From RGIG6375 sp964472725 (lineage in GTDB: Bacteria > Bacillota > Clostridia > Oscillospirales > Oscillospiraceae), in NCBI GenBank assembly GCA_964472725.1, contig CAYYLZ010000076.1, positions 1 to 8,413 on the forward strand: a DNA stretch of 8,413 nucleotides, read 5' to 3'. Shown piece after piece: positions 1-5,570 of the stretch. A program made the position numbers and the translations under genes. The notes beneath the pieces were generated by a model. It saw only the letters and a program-made list of their open reading frames with translations, ran no database searches and was not told where the DNA came from. Each line of letters begins with the position of its first letter. Within the stretch, counting starts at the first letter, position 1.

Positions 1-76
1 CCACATAATACTGCGGAACTTCGCCCTCGTTGACCTTCTGCTTCTTGGTGAGGAAGTCCACTGTGAACTTCTTCTG
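1..76 (-). pseudogene. Large serine recombinase fragment (broken, runs off the left edge)
   Basis: Reading the minus strand from 76 to the left edge gives about 25 residues, including FTVDFLTKK and NEGEVPQYYV. This wording is characteristic of the middle of large serine recombinases (TndX/Tn4451-type), at the junction between the recombinase domain and the zinc-ribbon region. These enzymes integrate and excise mobile elements by a serine-linked mechanism. The N-terminal catalytic domain should lie to the right on this strand, but the frame instead runs straight into a copy of the tRNA-Pro 3' end (75-103) and then hairpin DNA. The frame stays open for some codons (residues FDSSHSDQ come from the tRNA sequence), but nothing there resembles a resolvase domain. 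I infer a relic or truncated gene whose C-terminal half may continue outside the window. An assembly join cannot be excluded. The family assignment rests on a short stretch recognised from memory. Confidence 0.6.
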
Positions 77-103
77 GTCCGAGTGACTGGAGTCGAACCA
101 GCG
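75..103 (-). repeat. 29-bp duplicate of the tRNA-Pro 3' end (att-like direct repeat)
   Basis: Positions 75-103 are identical to 256-284, the CCA end, acceptor strand and T-arm of the intact tRNA-Pro gene, in the same orientation and 181 bp apart. Identity stops on both sides. Duplicated tRNA 3' ends are the usual scar of integration at a tRNA gene. Here the copy abuts a serine recombinase fragment. The rest of the tRNA is absent, so this is not a second tRNA gene. Confidence 0.85.
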
Positions 104-222
104 ACAATGCCGAGGGCATTGTCGGCGGCATGATGTCCCCACTCGCTCCCGCCGCATGGCGGCGGAACCGCTCGGGGATGACAAAAGAGGCCGCCGGTTC
201 TTCCAATGGCCTCAAGAAATGC
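104..222. repeat. Palindrome block between the two tRNA-Pro 3' ends
   Basis: This 119-bp stretch has no gene. It holds a hairpin at 104-122 (8-bp stem ACAATGCC/GGCATTGT, 3-nt loop) and a GC-rich hairpin at 149-165 (7-bp stem CCGCCGC/GCGGCGG, 3-nt loop). On the minus strand the second hairpin is flanked by TCATCCCCGAGCG and GAGCGAGTGGGGA. It resembles a dispersed REP-like intergenic element rather than coding DNA. Whether it recurs elsewhere in the genome cannot be seen here. Confidence 0.5.
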
Positions 223-256
223 AAAAAACCCTACCGCAAAAGCGGTAAGGTTTTTT
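223..256 (-). terminator. Intrinsic terminator of tRNA-Pro
   Basis: The arms pair 232-237 with 242-247 (TACCGC/GCGGTA) around an AAAA loop. The pairing extends through one mismatch to 223-230 with 249-256. On the minus strand the stem ends in six T at 228-223, directly behind the CCA end of the tRNA. The symmetric A/T flanks could also let it act on plus-strand transcripts. Confidence 0.85.
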
Positions 257-332
257 GGTCCGAGTGACTGGAGTCGAACCAGCGGCCTCTTGAACCCCAT
301 TCAAGCGCGATACCAAACTTCGCCACACCCGG
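256..332 (-). tRNA. tRNA-Pro (anticodon GGG)
   Basis: The minus strand folds into a full cloverleaf of 77 nt including encoded CCA. The acceptor stem is CCGGGTG/CACTCGG with discriminator A, the D-stem GCGA/TCGC, and the anticodon stem CTTGA/TCAAG. The loop ATGGGGT has GGG at positions 34-36 and G37, as usual for proline tRNAs. The T-arm is GCTGG-TTCGACT-CCAGT. A C1-G72 acceptor pair with A73 also fits proline. It reads CCC and CCU codons. It has its own promoter upstream and a terminator that touches its 3' end, so it is a single-gene transcript. Its last 29 bp are duplicated at 75-103. Confidence 0.97.
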
Positions 333-363
333 ATATTGGTGAATTAATCAATTCAGCTTTCCT

Positions 364-392
364 AATATAACACATTGTTTTGGAAAAAGCAA
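364..392 (-). promoter_or_regulatory. Promoter of tRNA-Pro
   Basis: On the minus strand there is a -35 TTGCTT (392-387), a 17-bp spacer, and a -10 TATATT (369-364) preceded by TGT, which makes an extended -10. The predicted start near 357 leaves a leader of about 25 nt before the tRNA. Confidence 0.8.
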
Positions 393-398
393 TACCTA

Positions 399-437
399 AT
401 TTCAAAAAAATTTGACTTTTTTGAAATTTTCAAAAAA
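399..437. repeat. Overlapping AT-rich palindromes, possible terminator
   Basis: Positions 399-409 (ATTTCAAAAAA) pair perfectly with 417-427 around a 7-nt loop. Alternatively, 417-426 pair with 428-437, so the two hairpins are mutually exclusive. They lie downstream of the antiporter gene on the minus strand and just upstream of the tRNA-Pro promoter. The T-runs (minus strand) at 437-432 and 410-404 suggest transcript release or insulation, but the form is not canonical. Confidence 0.5.
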
Positions 438-452
438 GGGAATTTATCGTCA

Positions 453-491
453 CATCATCTGTATGGAGTTCCACGCTCCATACAGATGATG
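453..491 (-). terminator. Perfect 16-bp hairpin after the antiporter gene
   Basis: CATCATCTGTATGGAG (453-468) pairs perfectly with 476-491 around a 7-nt loop. It starts 11 nt after the antiporter stop codon. There is no immediate T-run: six T appear only about 15 nt further along the minus strand. It may therefore act with the AT palindromes at 399-437, or protect the mRNA 3' end. A 3'-end role is inferred from position. Confidence 0.55.
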
Positions 492-501
492 ACTGTATTT
501 A

Positions 502-1809
502 TCAGAAATGGAATATGCTGCCCAGATGGAGCATGCTTGCAAGCTTGTGCTGTCTGCGGTTTTTTACATGGTCGGGCTGAGGCTGGATATCGCCGGCTTT
601 GGTAAGCGCCCACTTGGTGAACATGGGGCCAATCAACTCGTAGACCAGTACGGAGAAGAGCACAATATTGCGGATAAGGTCGCCCTCGGAGCCGAGCTGA
701 CGGGCAGTTACCGTCATGCCCAGCGCAACGCCTGCCTGAGGCAGAAGGGTGATGCCCAGATATTTGCACACATTGGGGCTGCACTTGGCAAGCTTTGCGC
801 TGCCCAGCGCACCGGTGTACTTGCCGATGGAGCGGGCGATGATGTAGACAACGCCGATGCCCACGATGGCGATGTCGGCGAATACGCTCAAATCAAGCTC
901 AGCGCCGCTGATAACGAAGAAGAGGGTGAACAGGGGGGCGGTCCAGCGGTCGGATTTCTCCATAAGGTCTTCGGAGAGGGGGCAGAGATTGCAGAATACG
1001 GTGCCCAGCATCATGCAGACCAGCAGGGAAGAGAAGCCAATGGTGACGGAGCCCACGTGGAACTCCAGCATGGAAAGCGCGGAGGTGAGGATAACAAAGC
1101 CGATAGTGAGGCTCAGTCGGTTGGTGTTGGAGTGGAAAAGCTTCTCCAGCTGAGTGAGCAGCCAGCCCATAACGGCGCCGAGAGCAAGGGAGGCTACAAT
1201 CTCAACCAGCGGATTTACAATGATGGAAACAATGTCTATAACGCCGCTGGAAAGGGTGCGGGCAATGCCGAATGAAATGGCGAAAACTACAAGGCCTACG
1301 GCGTCGTCCAGCGCAACTACGGGCAGCAGCAGGCTGGTGAGGGGGCCCTTGGCCTTGTACTGCCGGACAACCATCAGCGTCGCCGCGGGAGCGGTGGCGG
1401 TGGCGATAGCGCCGAGAGTGATAGCCTGAGCCGCGGTGAGCTTGTCGGGCATGATCCTGTGCACTATAAGCAGGGCAATGTCAACGAGAACTGTGGCAGC
1501 CAGCGCCTGCAGAACGCCGATGATGGCGGCCTGCTTGCCGGTGTGCTTCAAGTCGGACAGGCGGAACTCATTGCCGATGGAAAAAGCGATGAAACCGAGC
1601 GCTATTTCACTGATAAGGGTCAGGGATGCGACCTCTTCGCTGCTGGTAAAGCCGAGACCCTTAACACCCAGTGCACCGAGGCAGAAGGGTCCAACGAGAA
1701 CGCCTGCTATGAGATACGCGGTAACATCAGGCAGCTTGAGGGGCTTGAGAACGCGGGTCATCATAAGACCTGCCAGCACCGCCACTGCGATGGAAAGCAA
1801 AGTATGCAT
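502..1809 (-). CDS. Cation:proton antiporter, CPA2 type
   Basis: This is a 435-residue polytopic membrane protein of the monovalent cation:proton antiporter-2 group (Na+/H+ exchanger fold), which swaps Na+ or K+ for H+ across the cytoplasmic membrane. Visible signatures are LPDVTAYLIAGVLVGP (26-41), the family opening helix; ALGFIAFSIGNEF (70-82); ATATAPAAT (136-144), the unwound-helix region; and VVALDDAVGL (164-173), whose D168-D169 is the ion-binding pair typical of CPA2. About a dozen hydrophobic helices follow one another. There is no C-terminal TrkA-N/RCK domain, unlike KefB/KefC; the tail after about residue 405 is short and polar. The frame is open upstream to 2058, but GGAG lies 8 nt before the ATG at 1809 and the promoter lies between, so the short start is right. 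It is a single-gene transcript. The ion transported cannot be told. Confidence 0.9.
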   Translation of the reverse strand: MHTLLSIAVAVLAGLMMTRVLKPLKLPDVTAYLIAGVLVGPFCLGALGVKGLGFTSSEEVASLTLISEIALGFIAFSIGNEFRLSDLKHTGKQAAIIGVLQALAATVLVDIALLIVHRIMPDKLTAAQAITLGAIATATAPAATLMVVRQYKAKGPLTSLLLPVVALDDAVGLVVFAISFGIARTLSSGVIDIVSIIVNPLVEIVASLALGAVMGWLLTQLEKLFHSNTNRLSLTIGFVILTSALSMLEFHVGSVTIGFSSLLVCMMLGTVFCNLCPLSEDLMEKSDRWTAPLFTLFFVISGAELDLSVFADIAIVGIGVVYIIARSIGKYTGALGSAKLAKCSPNVCKYLGITLLPQAGVALGMTVTARQLGSEGDLIRNIVLFSVLVYELIGPMFTKWALTKAGDIQPQPDHVKNRRQHKLASMLHLGSIFHF

Positions 1810-1862
1810 AATATTATCTCCAAATCTAAACGCGTTCAATTTTGTGGTTGAATTCGGCTTGT

Positions 1863-1891
1863 AGTATACAACTTTTGATTTTGGAAAGCAA
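1863..1891 (-). promoter_or_regulatory. Promoter of the antiporter gene
   Basis: On the minus strand there is a -35 TTGCTT (1891-1886), a 17-bp spacer, and a -10 TATACT (1868-1863). The predicted start near 1856 gives a leader of about 47 nt to the ATG at 1809. The promoter lies inside the open upstream extension of the frame, which argues against the longer protein. The remaining 1892-2004 holds only a small stem (TGCGT/ACGCA at 1943-1955) and no gene. Confidence 0.75.
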
Positions 1892-2004
1892 AGGATTTTG
1901 GAAAAAATGTGACTAAAAATCATCCGCATTGGCGATGGCCTTTGCGTAAAACGCACAAAAGCAAAGAAGCGTAATATATTTTGCCGCGAAAGCGAAAATC
2001 GGGA

Positions 2005-2045
2005 TAAAAAAGAAGGGCTGCCGCGCTTGGTGCGCGGCGGCCTTT
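2005..2045 (-). terminator. Intrinsic terminator of the GNAT/alkylation repair operon
   Basis: Arms 2013-2026 and 2032-2045 pair over about 14 bp (core CCGCGC/GCGCGG, a few G-T pairs) with a 5-nt loop. On the minus strand the stem is followed by C and six T (2011-2006). It lies 10 nt past the stop codon of the alkylation repair gene. Confidence 0.9.
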
Positions 2046-2054
2046 GGACAAATT

Positions 2055-2741
2055 TCAATACTTAAGTGAACGGAGATAAGCTTTAGTTTCACTGTTTATG
2101 CGATAGCTTTCTATGGCTTTCTGTATGGCCTTGTTGTGAGTCCAACGGTCGAGCCTGCGCTCCTTTATATATGGCAGCGCGGCGTCGTACTGCTTGACGA
2201 GGGCGATGCTGAAATACCACGCTATCGCCATGTTTATGTAGTATTCCTCGCTGCGCAGGTTGGCGGTAAGGTCGAGCATTTCCGCACTGAACTCCTCATC
2301 GAGGAAATTGTTCAGCAGCGTCACCAAAGCGTAGCGCACTGTGTAGGTGTGCCTGCTGTGCAGCCACTCTTTGACCTTGGCGTAAACTTCGTCGGGGTAC
2401 TTTTTGAAAACCTTTGGCATGAAGCTGTCGCAGGTGGCCCAGTTGTCTATATAGGGCAGGAATTCCTCCGTGCGGTTCATGGCCACATCGAAATCCTTTA
2501 TGCCGCAGATAAGAAAGGCGTGGAGATTGTTTTCCTCAATGTACCGATGGGGAAGTAAATTAAGATAAGCAGTCCTGTCCTGTACGGGGAACGCCTTCGC
2601 GTATTTGCGCAGTTCCGGCACACGGATACCGATTATGCGCTCCTCGTCCACGGTCGGCACCAGCTTTTTGTGGAAATCCCGATATTTTTCGTCCCCCAGG
2701 GCGAAAAGCTCCCGCCGTACCCTGTTTTCAAGTGTTTCCAT
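2055..2741 (-). CDS. DNA alkylation repair protein, AlkD family
   Basis: This 228-residue all-helical HEAT-repeat protein belongs to the AlkD family (DNA alkylation repair enzyme, PF08713). AlkD removes bulky or positively charged alkylated bases such as 3-methyladenine and 7-methylguanine without flipping the base. Family wording is clear: IGIRVPELRKYAK (37-49), YIEENNLHAFLI (67-78), DNWATCDSF (99-107), YTVRYALVTLLNNFL (133-147), YYINMAIAWYFSIALVK (167-183) and NKAIQKAIESYRI (203-215). W101, D105 and R136 sit where the catalytic Trp, Asp and Arg of Bacillus AlkD are expected. The length is normal. The start at 2741 has GAGG about 8 nt upstream. It is the second gene of an operon, 8 nt after the acetyltransferase stop, and is followed by a terminator. 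The family is secure; base specificity is inferred. Confidence 0.92.
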   Translation of the reverse strand: METLENRVRRELFALGDEKYRDFHKKLVPTVDEERIIGIRVPELRKYAKAFPVQDRTAYLNLLPHRYIEENNLHAFLICGIKDFDVAMNRTEEFLPYIDNWATCDSFMPKVFKKYPDEVYAKVKEWLHSRHTYTVRYALVTLLNNFLDEEFSAEMLDLTANLRSEEYYINMAIAWYFSIALVKQYDAALPYIKERRLDRWTHNKAIQKAIESYRINSETKAYLRSLKY

Positions 2742-2749
2742 GTTCTACC

Positions 2750-3349
2750 TCAGCGTATACCGTATTTTTCGGCAATGATTTCACGGACCTCGGCCAGTGT
2801 TTTCGGGCGGGGCTGCTCGGGCAGATGCTCGGAAAGGTGCTTTTCCATCCATACAAGGTTATACCAACGGCCGAATTTGTGCCCGTTCTTCTTGAACTCG
2901 CCCACGAATTCATAGCCCATGCGGCGGTGGAAATCAAGGCTGTTGCGTGTGAGATACTCGTCCTCGTCCCCGTTGGGGGCGGCAATGGCGGCGGCAAGGT
3001 TCACAATGCCCTGCTCACGGAGAATGTTCTCAAGCGCCCCGTATAGCCTGCGGCCAAGGCCGAGTCCTTTGGCGCTGTTCTTTATGTAAACCGATACCTC
3101 CACGTCCCAGTCGGCGGCGGAGCGGGCGATAAAGGTGCCCGCGTAGGCGTATCCGAGCACCTCGTCACCTCGCTGAGCTATGAGGTAGGGGTACTTTTCA
3201 AGAACGCGGCTGATGCGCCCCGCGAATTCCTCCACGGAGGGAACTTTGTATTCGTAGGTGATTGCGGTGTTGAGCACATAGTAGGCATAAATGTCCGCCA
3301 GTGCGGCGGCGTCCTCCGGTCGGGCAAGTCGTATTGTGATATTATCCAT
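2750..3349 (-). CDS. GNAT acetyltransferase, phosphinothricin acetyltransferase-like
   Basis: This 199-residue cytosolic enzyme of the GNAT fold transfers acetyl from acetyl-CoA to an amine, probably an amino acid or an analogue such as phosphinothricin or methionine sulfoximine. The sequence opens with ITIRLARPEDAAALADIY (4-21). A YEYKVPSVEEF stretch (32-42) and VEVSVYI (83-89), the central strand, follow. KGLGLGRRLY (94-103) is the acetyl-CoA pyrophosphate loop. Then come NSLDFHRRMGY (136-146) and KFGRWYNLVWMEK (158-170), which are typical of the Pat/MnaT group. About 28 extra charged residues at the C-terminus go beyond the usual length. The start at 3349 fits the family N-terminus, though the AGGAAAG ribosome site is rather far upstream (about 13 nt). 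It is the first gene of the operon with the AlkD-like gene, from a promoter at 3381-3409. The substrate cannot be told. Confidence 0.88.
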   Translation of the reverse strand: MDNITIRLARPEDAAALADIYAYYVLNTAITYEYKVPSVEEFAGRISRVLEKYPYLIAQRGDEVLGYAYAGTFIARSAADWDVEVSVYIKNSAKGLGLGRRLYGALENILREQGIVNLAAAIAAPNGDEDEYLTRNSLDFHRRMGYEFVGEFKKNGHKFGRWYNLVWMEKHLSEHLPEQPRPKTLAEVREIIAEKYGIR

Positions 3350-3380
3350 AGTTCGTCAGCTTTCCTTTTGGTATAGGTTC

Positions 3381-3409
3381 ATTCTATCACAAGCCGAACC
3401 GGCTTACAA
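3381..3409 (-). promoter_or_regulatory. Promoter of the GNAT/AlkD operon with an inverted repeat in its spacer
   Basis: On the minus strand there is a -35 TTGTAA (3409-3404), a 17-bp spacer, and a -10 TAGAAT (3386-3381) preceded by TGA, an extended -10. The spacer holds most of the inverted repeat AAGCCG-AAC-CGGCTT (3391-3405), which reaches into the -35 box. A protein bound there would block RNA polymerase, so this is a candidate operator. The leader is about 25 nt. Confidence 0.7.
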
Positions 3410-3424
3410 TCTTTAAAATAATAG

Positions 3425-3453
3425 TTCACAAAAGCTTAAAAGTGTGCTATTTT
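3425..3453 (+). promoter_or_regulatory. Promoter of the ene-reductase gene
   Basis: There is a -35 TTCACA (3425-3430), a 17-bp spacer, and a -10 TATTTT (3448-3453) preceded by TGC, an extended -10. Predicted start is near 3460, leaving about 28 nt to the ATG. It lies back to back with the minus-strand operon promoter, with 15 bp between the two -35 boxes, so the two may affect each other. Confidence 0.65.
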
Positions 3454-3487
3454 TAATTGTAGAAATCAAATATATGGTGGTGCTTTC

Positions 3488-5371
3488 ATGAAAGAGTTCA
3501 CTCATGTTTTTAAAAGTATAAAAATCGGCCCCCTTACGGCCAAGAACCGCATCGAAGTCTCTCCCGCAGAGCCTTTCCTCTGCACCCGTGACGGTCTTGT
3601 GACCGACGAATTTGTGGCCTTTACCGCCGCAATGGCAAAAGGCGGCGCGGGTATCGTTACCGTTGGCGACAGCCCCATCAATCAGGCCTACGCCGACGCC
3701 AACCACTACGTTGTCAACCTGGCTGACCCCTTCGTTGTCCACGGCCTTGTCAAGGTCACCGACGCTATCCACCGCTACGGCGCGCTGGCCTCCATCGAGC
3801 TTAACCTCCGCGCGGACTACCTGCCCGCCGATCTGAGCAAGGAAGAGGTAAAGCAGCTTATCAAGGATTTTGCCGACTCCGCTGAGCGCTGCCGCAAGGC
3901 AGGCTTCGATATGGTCATGCTCCACGGCGGCCACGGCCACACCGTTTCCCAGTTCTACTCTCCCTATTTCAATAAGCGTACCGACGAATACGGTGCTGAT
4001 ACAATGGAGAACCGCTGCCGCTTCGCAGTTGAGCTGCTGGACGCGGTGCGAGAGCGTATAGGCGACGATATGGCTATCGAGTGGCGTATGAGCGGCGACG
4101 AGCTACTGCCCCCGCCCGTAGGCATGGGTCTGCAGGAGCAGATAGCATTCGCCAAGTATATTCAGGATAAGATAGACATCGTCCATATCAGCGCAGGCAA
4201 TATGTATGACGTGCGCACCATGGACTACATAATCCAGCCCTCTTATATGCCTCGCCCCACCAATCTGCATCTGGCAGCGGAGTATAAAAAGGCTCTGGAT
4301 ATTCCCGTAACCAGCGTCGGTTCCTTCAATATGGAGCTTGCCGAGCAGGCGGTTGCCGAAGGTAAAGCGGACGTTATCGCCATGATCCGTCCCTTTATCG
4401 CCGACCCCGACCATGTGAACAAGGCAAAGGCGGGCAAGGCCGACGAGATCCGTCCCTGCATTCGCTGCAATCTCTGTACCGGCGACGATCCCCACGGATG
4501 TCCAAAGCCCCTGCGCTGCACCGTTAACCCCGTCAGCGGCAGAAATCCCCTGTTCGATAAGATTGAAAAGGCCGAAACTCCCAAGAAGGTAGTTATTGTC
4601 GGCGGCGGCTGCGCCGGTATGGAGGCTGCCCGCAGACTGGTGGAGCGCGGTCATAAGCCTGTTCTCTTTGAAAAGAACGAAGATCTCGGCGGCAGCCTCA
4701 TCGACGCGGGTGCAAACAAGATAAAGTCCGACGTAAAGCGTTACGGCGAGTGGTCTGTTTACATGACTAAAAAGACCGAGGGCATAGACCTGCGCCTTGG
4801 CGTTGAGGCAAATGCCGATATTATCCGTGCCGAAAATCCCGACGCGGTCATCATAGCTGTCGGCAGCACCCAGATAATCCCGCCCGTTCCCGGCGTAAAG
4901 GGCGAGAATGTATGCCTTGCCGTTGATGTGGATAAGGGTCTTGCCAAGCCCGGCAAGCGCGTTGTCCTCGTAGGCGCGGGCCTTACCGGCAGCGAAACTG
5001 CCGTAAGCCTTGCCCGCGACGGTCACGAAGTCACCATGGTGGATATGCTCACGCTGGATAAGCTTATGGCGAAGGATAAGAACATCGGCAAGGTGCACCG
5101 AATGGCAGCCGAAGCGGGCGCTGTGTTCAAGGGCGGTATGAAGCTTTGCGAGATAGGCGAAAAGTCCGTAGTCCTTGAGGACGCGGAAGGCAAGGTAGAG
5201 CTTGAATGCGATACCGTAGTTCTTTCTCTCGGCGTCCGTCCCAGATATGAGCTTATCGAGCAACTGCGTGATATCTGCCCCGAAACCTATGTCGTAGGCG
5301 ACTGCAATAACCGCGCCGGCAACATCACATCTGCCGTCCGCGAGGGCTTCTACGCCGCTATGAATATCTGA
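3488..5371 (+). CDS. FMN/FAD/[4Fe-4S] ene-reductase, old yellow enzyme / 2,4-dienoyl-CoA reductase family
   Basis: This 627-residue cytosolic enzyme has the layout of FadH, BaiCD/BaiH and enoate reductases, passing NAD(P)H electrons through FAD and an iron-sulphur cluster to FMN, which reduces an activated C=C bond. Residues 5-320 form the FMN TIM barrel: GPLTAKNRI (14-22), KGGAGIVTVG (51-60), LHGGHGHTVSQFYSP (145-159), NKRTDEYG (162-169). The cluster region is CIRCNLC (324-330), C338 and CTVNP (344-348). Two Rossmann motifs follow: VVIVGGGCAGMEAA (368-381) for FAD and VVLVGAGLTGSETA (492-505) for NAD(P)H. The end, VVGDCNNRAGNITSAVREG, is the usual FAD-contacting tail. Two oddities: His151 stands where FadH has its catalytic Tyr, and the cysteine spacing is CxxCxxC rather than CxxCxxxC. 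GGTGG lies about 7 nt before the ATG. The family is sure; the substrate (dienoyl-CoA, enoate, bile acid or other enone) is unknown. Confidence 0.9.
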   Translation: MKEFTHVFKSIKIGPLTAKNRIEVSPAEPFLCTRDGLVTDEFVAFTAAMAKGGAGIVTVGDSPINQAYADANHYVVNLADPFVVHGLVKVTDAIHRYGALASIELNLRADYLPADLSKEEVKQLIKDFADSAERCRKAGFDMVMLHGGHGHTVSQFYSPYFNKRTDEYGADTMENRCRFAVELLDAVRERIGDDMAIEWRMSGDELLPPPVGMGLQEQIAFAKYIQDKIDIVHISAGNMYDVRTMDYIIQPSYMPRPTNLHLAAEYKKALDIPVTSVGSFNMELAEQAVAEGKADVIAMIRPFIADPDHVNKAKAGKADEIRPCIRCNLCTGDDPHGCPKPLRCTVNPVSGRNPLFDKIEKAETPKKVVIVGGGCAGMEAARRLVERGHKPVLFEKNEDLGGSLIDAGANKIKSDVKRYGEWSVYMTKKTEGIDLRLGVEANADIIRAENPDAVIIAVGSTQIIPPVPGVKGENVCLAVDVDKGLAKPGKRVVLVGAGLTGSETAVSLARDGHEVTMVDMLTLDKLMAKDKNIGKVHRMAAEAGAVFKGGMKLCEIGEKSVVLEDAEGKVELECDTVVLSLGVRPRYELIEQLRDICPETYVVGDCNNRAGNITSAVREGFYAAMNI

Positions 5372-5383
5372 CACGAAAAAATT

Positions 5384-5414
5384 TGCAAAAAGTGCAAAAA
5401 AACACTTGCATTTT
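5384..5414 (+). terminator. Weak hairpin after the ene-reductase gene, possible terminator
   Basis: AAGTG (5390-5394) pairs with CACTT (5403-5407), and the flanking TGC/GCA add pairs across a two-base bulge. Four T follow at 5411-5414. It starts 13 nt after the stop codon. The stem is weak and overlaps the -35 box of the tRNA-Arg promoter, so some read-through into the tRNA is likely. Confidence 0.35.
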
Positions 5415-5434
5415 AAAAACAGCTGTGTTATTAT
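5406..5434 (+). promoter_or_regulatory. Promoter of tRNA-Arg
   Basis: There is a -35 TTGCAT (5406-5411), a 17-bp spacer, and a -10 TATTAT (5429-5434) preceded by TGT, an extended -10. Predicted start is near 5441, about 8 nt before the mature tRNA. Confidence 0.8.
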
Positions 5435-5448
5435 AGCTAAGCTGTTAA

Positions 5449-5525
5449 GCGCCGCTAGCTCAGCTGGATAGAGCGTCTGGCTACGGACCAGAAGGTCAGG
5501 AGTTCGAATCTCTTGCGGCGTGCCA
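5449..5525 (+). tRNA. tRNA-Arg (anticodon ACG)
   Basis: The full cloverleaf is 77 nt with encoded CCA. The acceptor stem is GCGCCGC/GCGGCGT (G-U at the first pair) with discriminator G. The D-stem is GCTC/GAGC, the anticodon stem TCTGG/CCAGA, and the loop CTACGGA has ACG at 34-36. The T-arm is AGGAG-TTCGAAT-CTCTT. A34 is expected to be deaminated to inosine, so it reads CGU, CGC and CGA. It is a single-gene transcript with its own promoter and terminator, placed between two oxidoreductase genes. Confidence 0.98.
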
Positions 5526-5527
5526 AG

Positions 5528-5566
5528 AAAAAAGCCTCTTTTGCATTTTGCAAAAGAGGCTTTTTT
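5528..5566 (+). terminator. Intrinsic terminator of tRNA-Arg
   Basis: GCCTCTTTTGCA (5534-5545) pairs perfectly with 5549-5560 around a TTT loop, followed by six T (5561-5566). Six A before the stem make it symmetric, so it can also work on minus-strand transcripts. It begins 3 nt after the tRNA CCA. Confidence 0.95.
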
Positions 5567-5570
5567 CAAT

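Noticed and set aside
75..103. A second tRNA-Pro gene
   Set aside because: Only the T-arm and the acceptor 3' strand are present; the D-arm, anticodon arm and 5' acceptor strand are missing.
508..1275. Open frames on the plus strand within the antiporter region (also 1154-1429 and 1436-1864)
   Set aside because: They are complements of the antiporter coding sequence, whose membrane segments and ion-binding motif are clear.
1810..2058. N-terminal extension of the antiporter
   Set aside because: The open frame continues upstream, but it contains the antiporter promoter and the upstream operon's terminator, and the ribosome site fits the ATG at 1809.
3413..3940. Minus-strand open frame over the divergent promoter region
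   Set aside because: It spans the promoter of the ene-reductase and the complement of its conserved barrel start, and shows no family features.
4103..5569. Long open frame on the minus strand opposite the ene-reductase and tRNA-Arg
   Set aside because: It begins inside the tRNA-Arg terminator and reads the antisense of the tRNA, giving the well-known spurious string EIRTPDLLVRSQTLYPAEL. The remainder is the complement of a clearly conserved gene.
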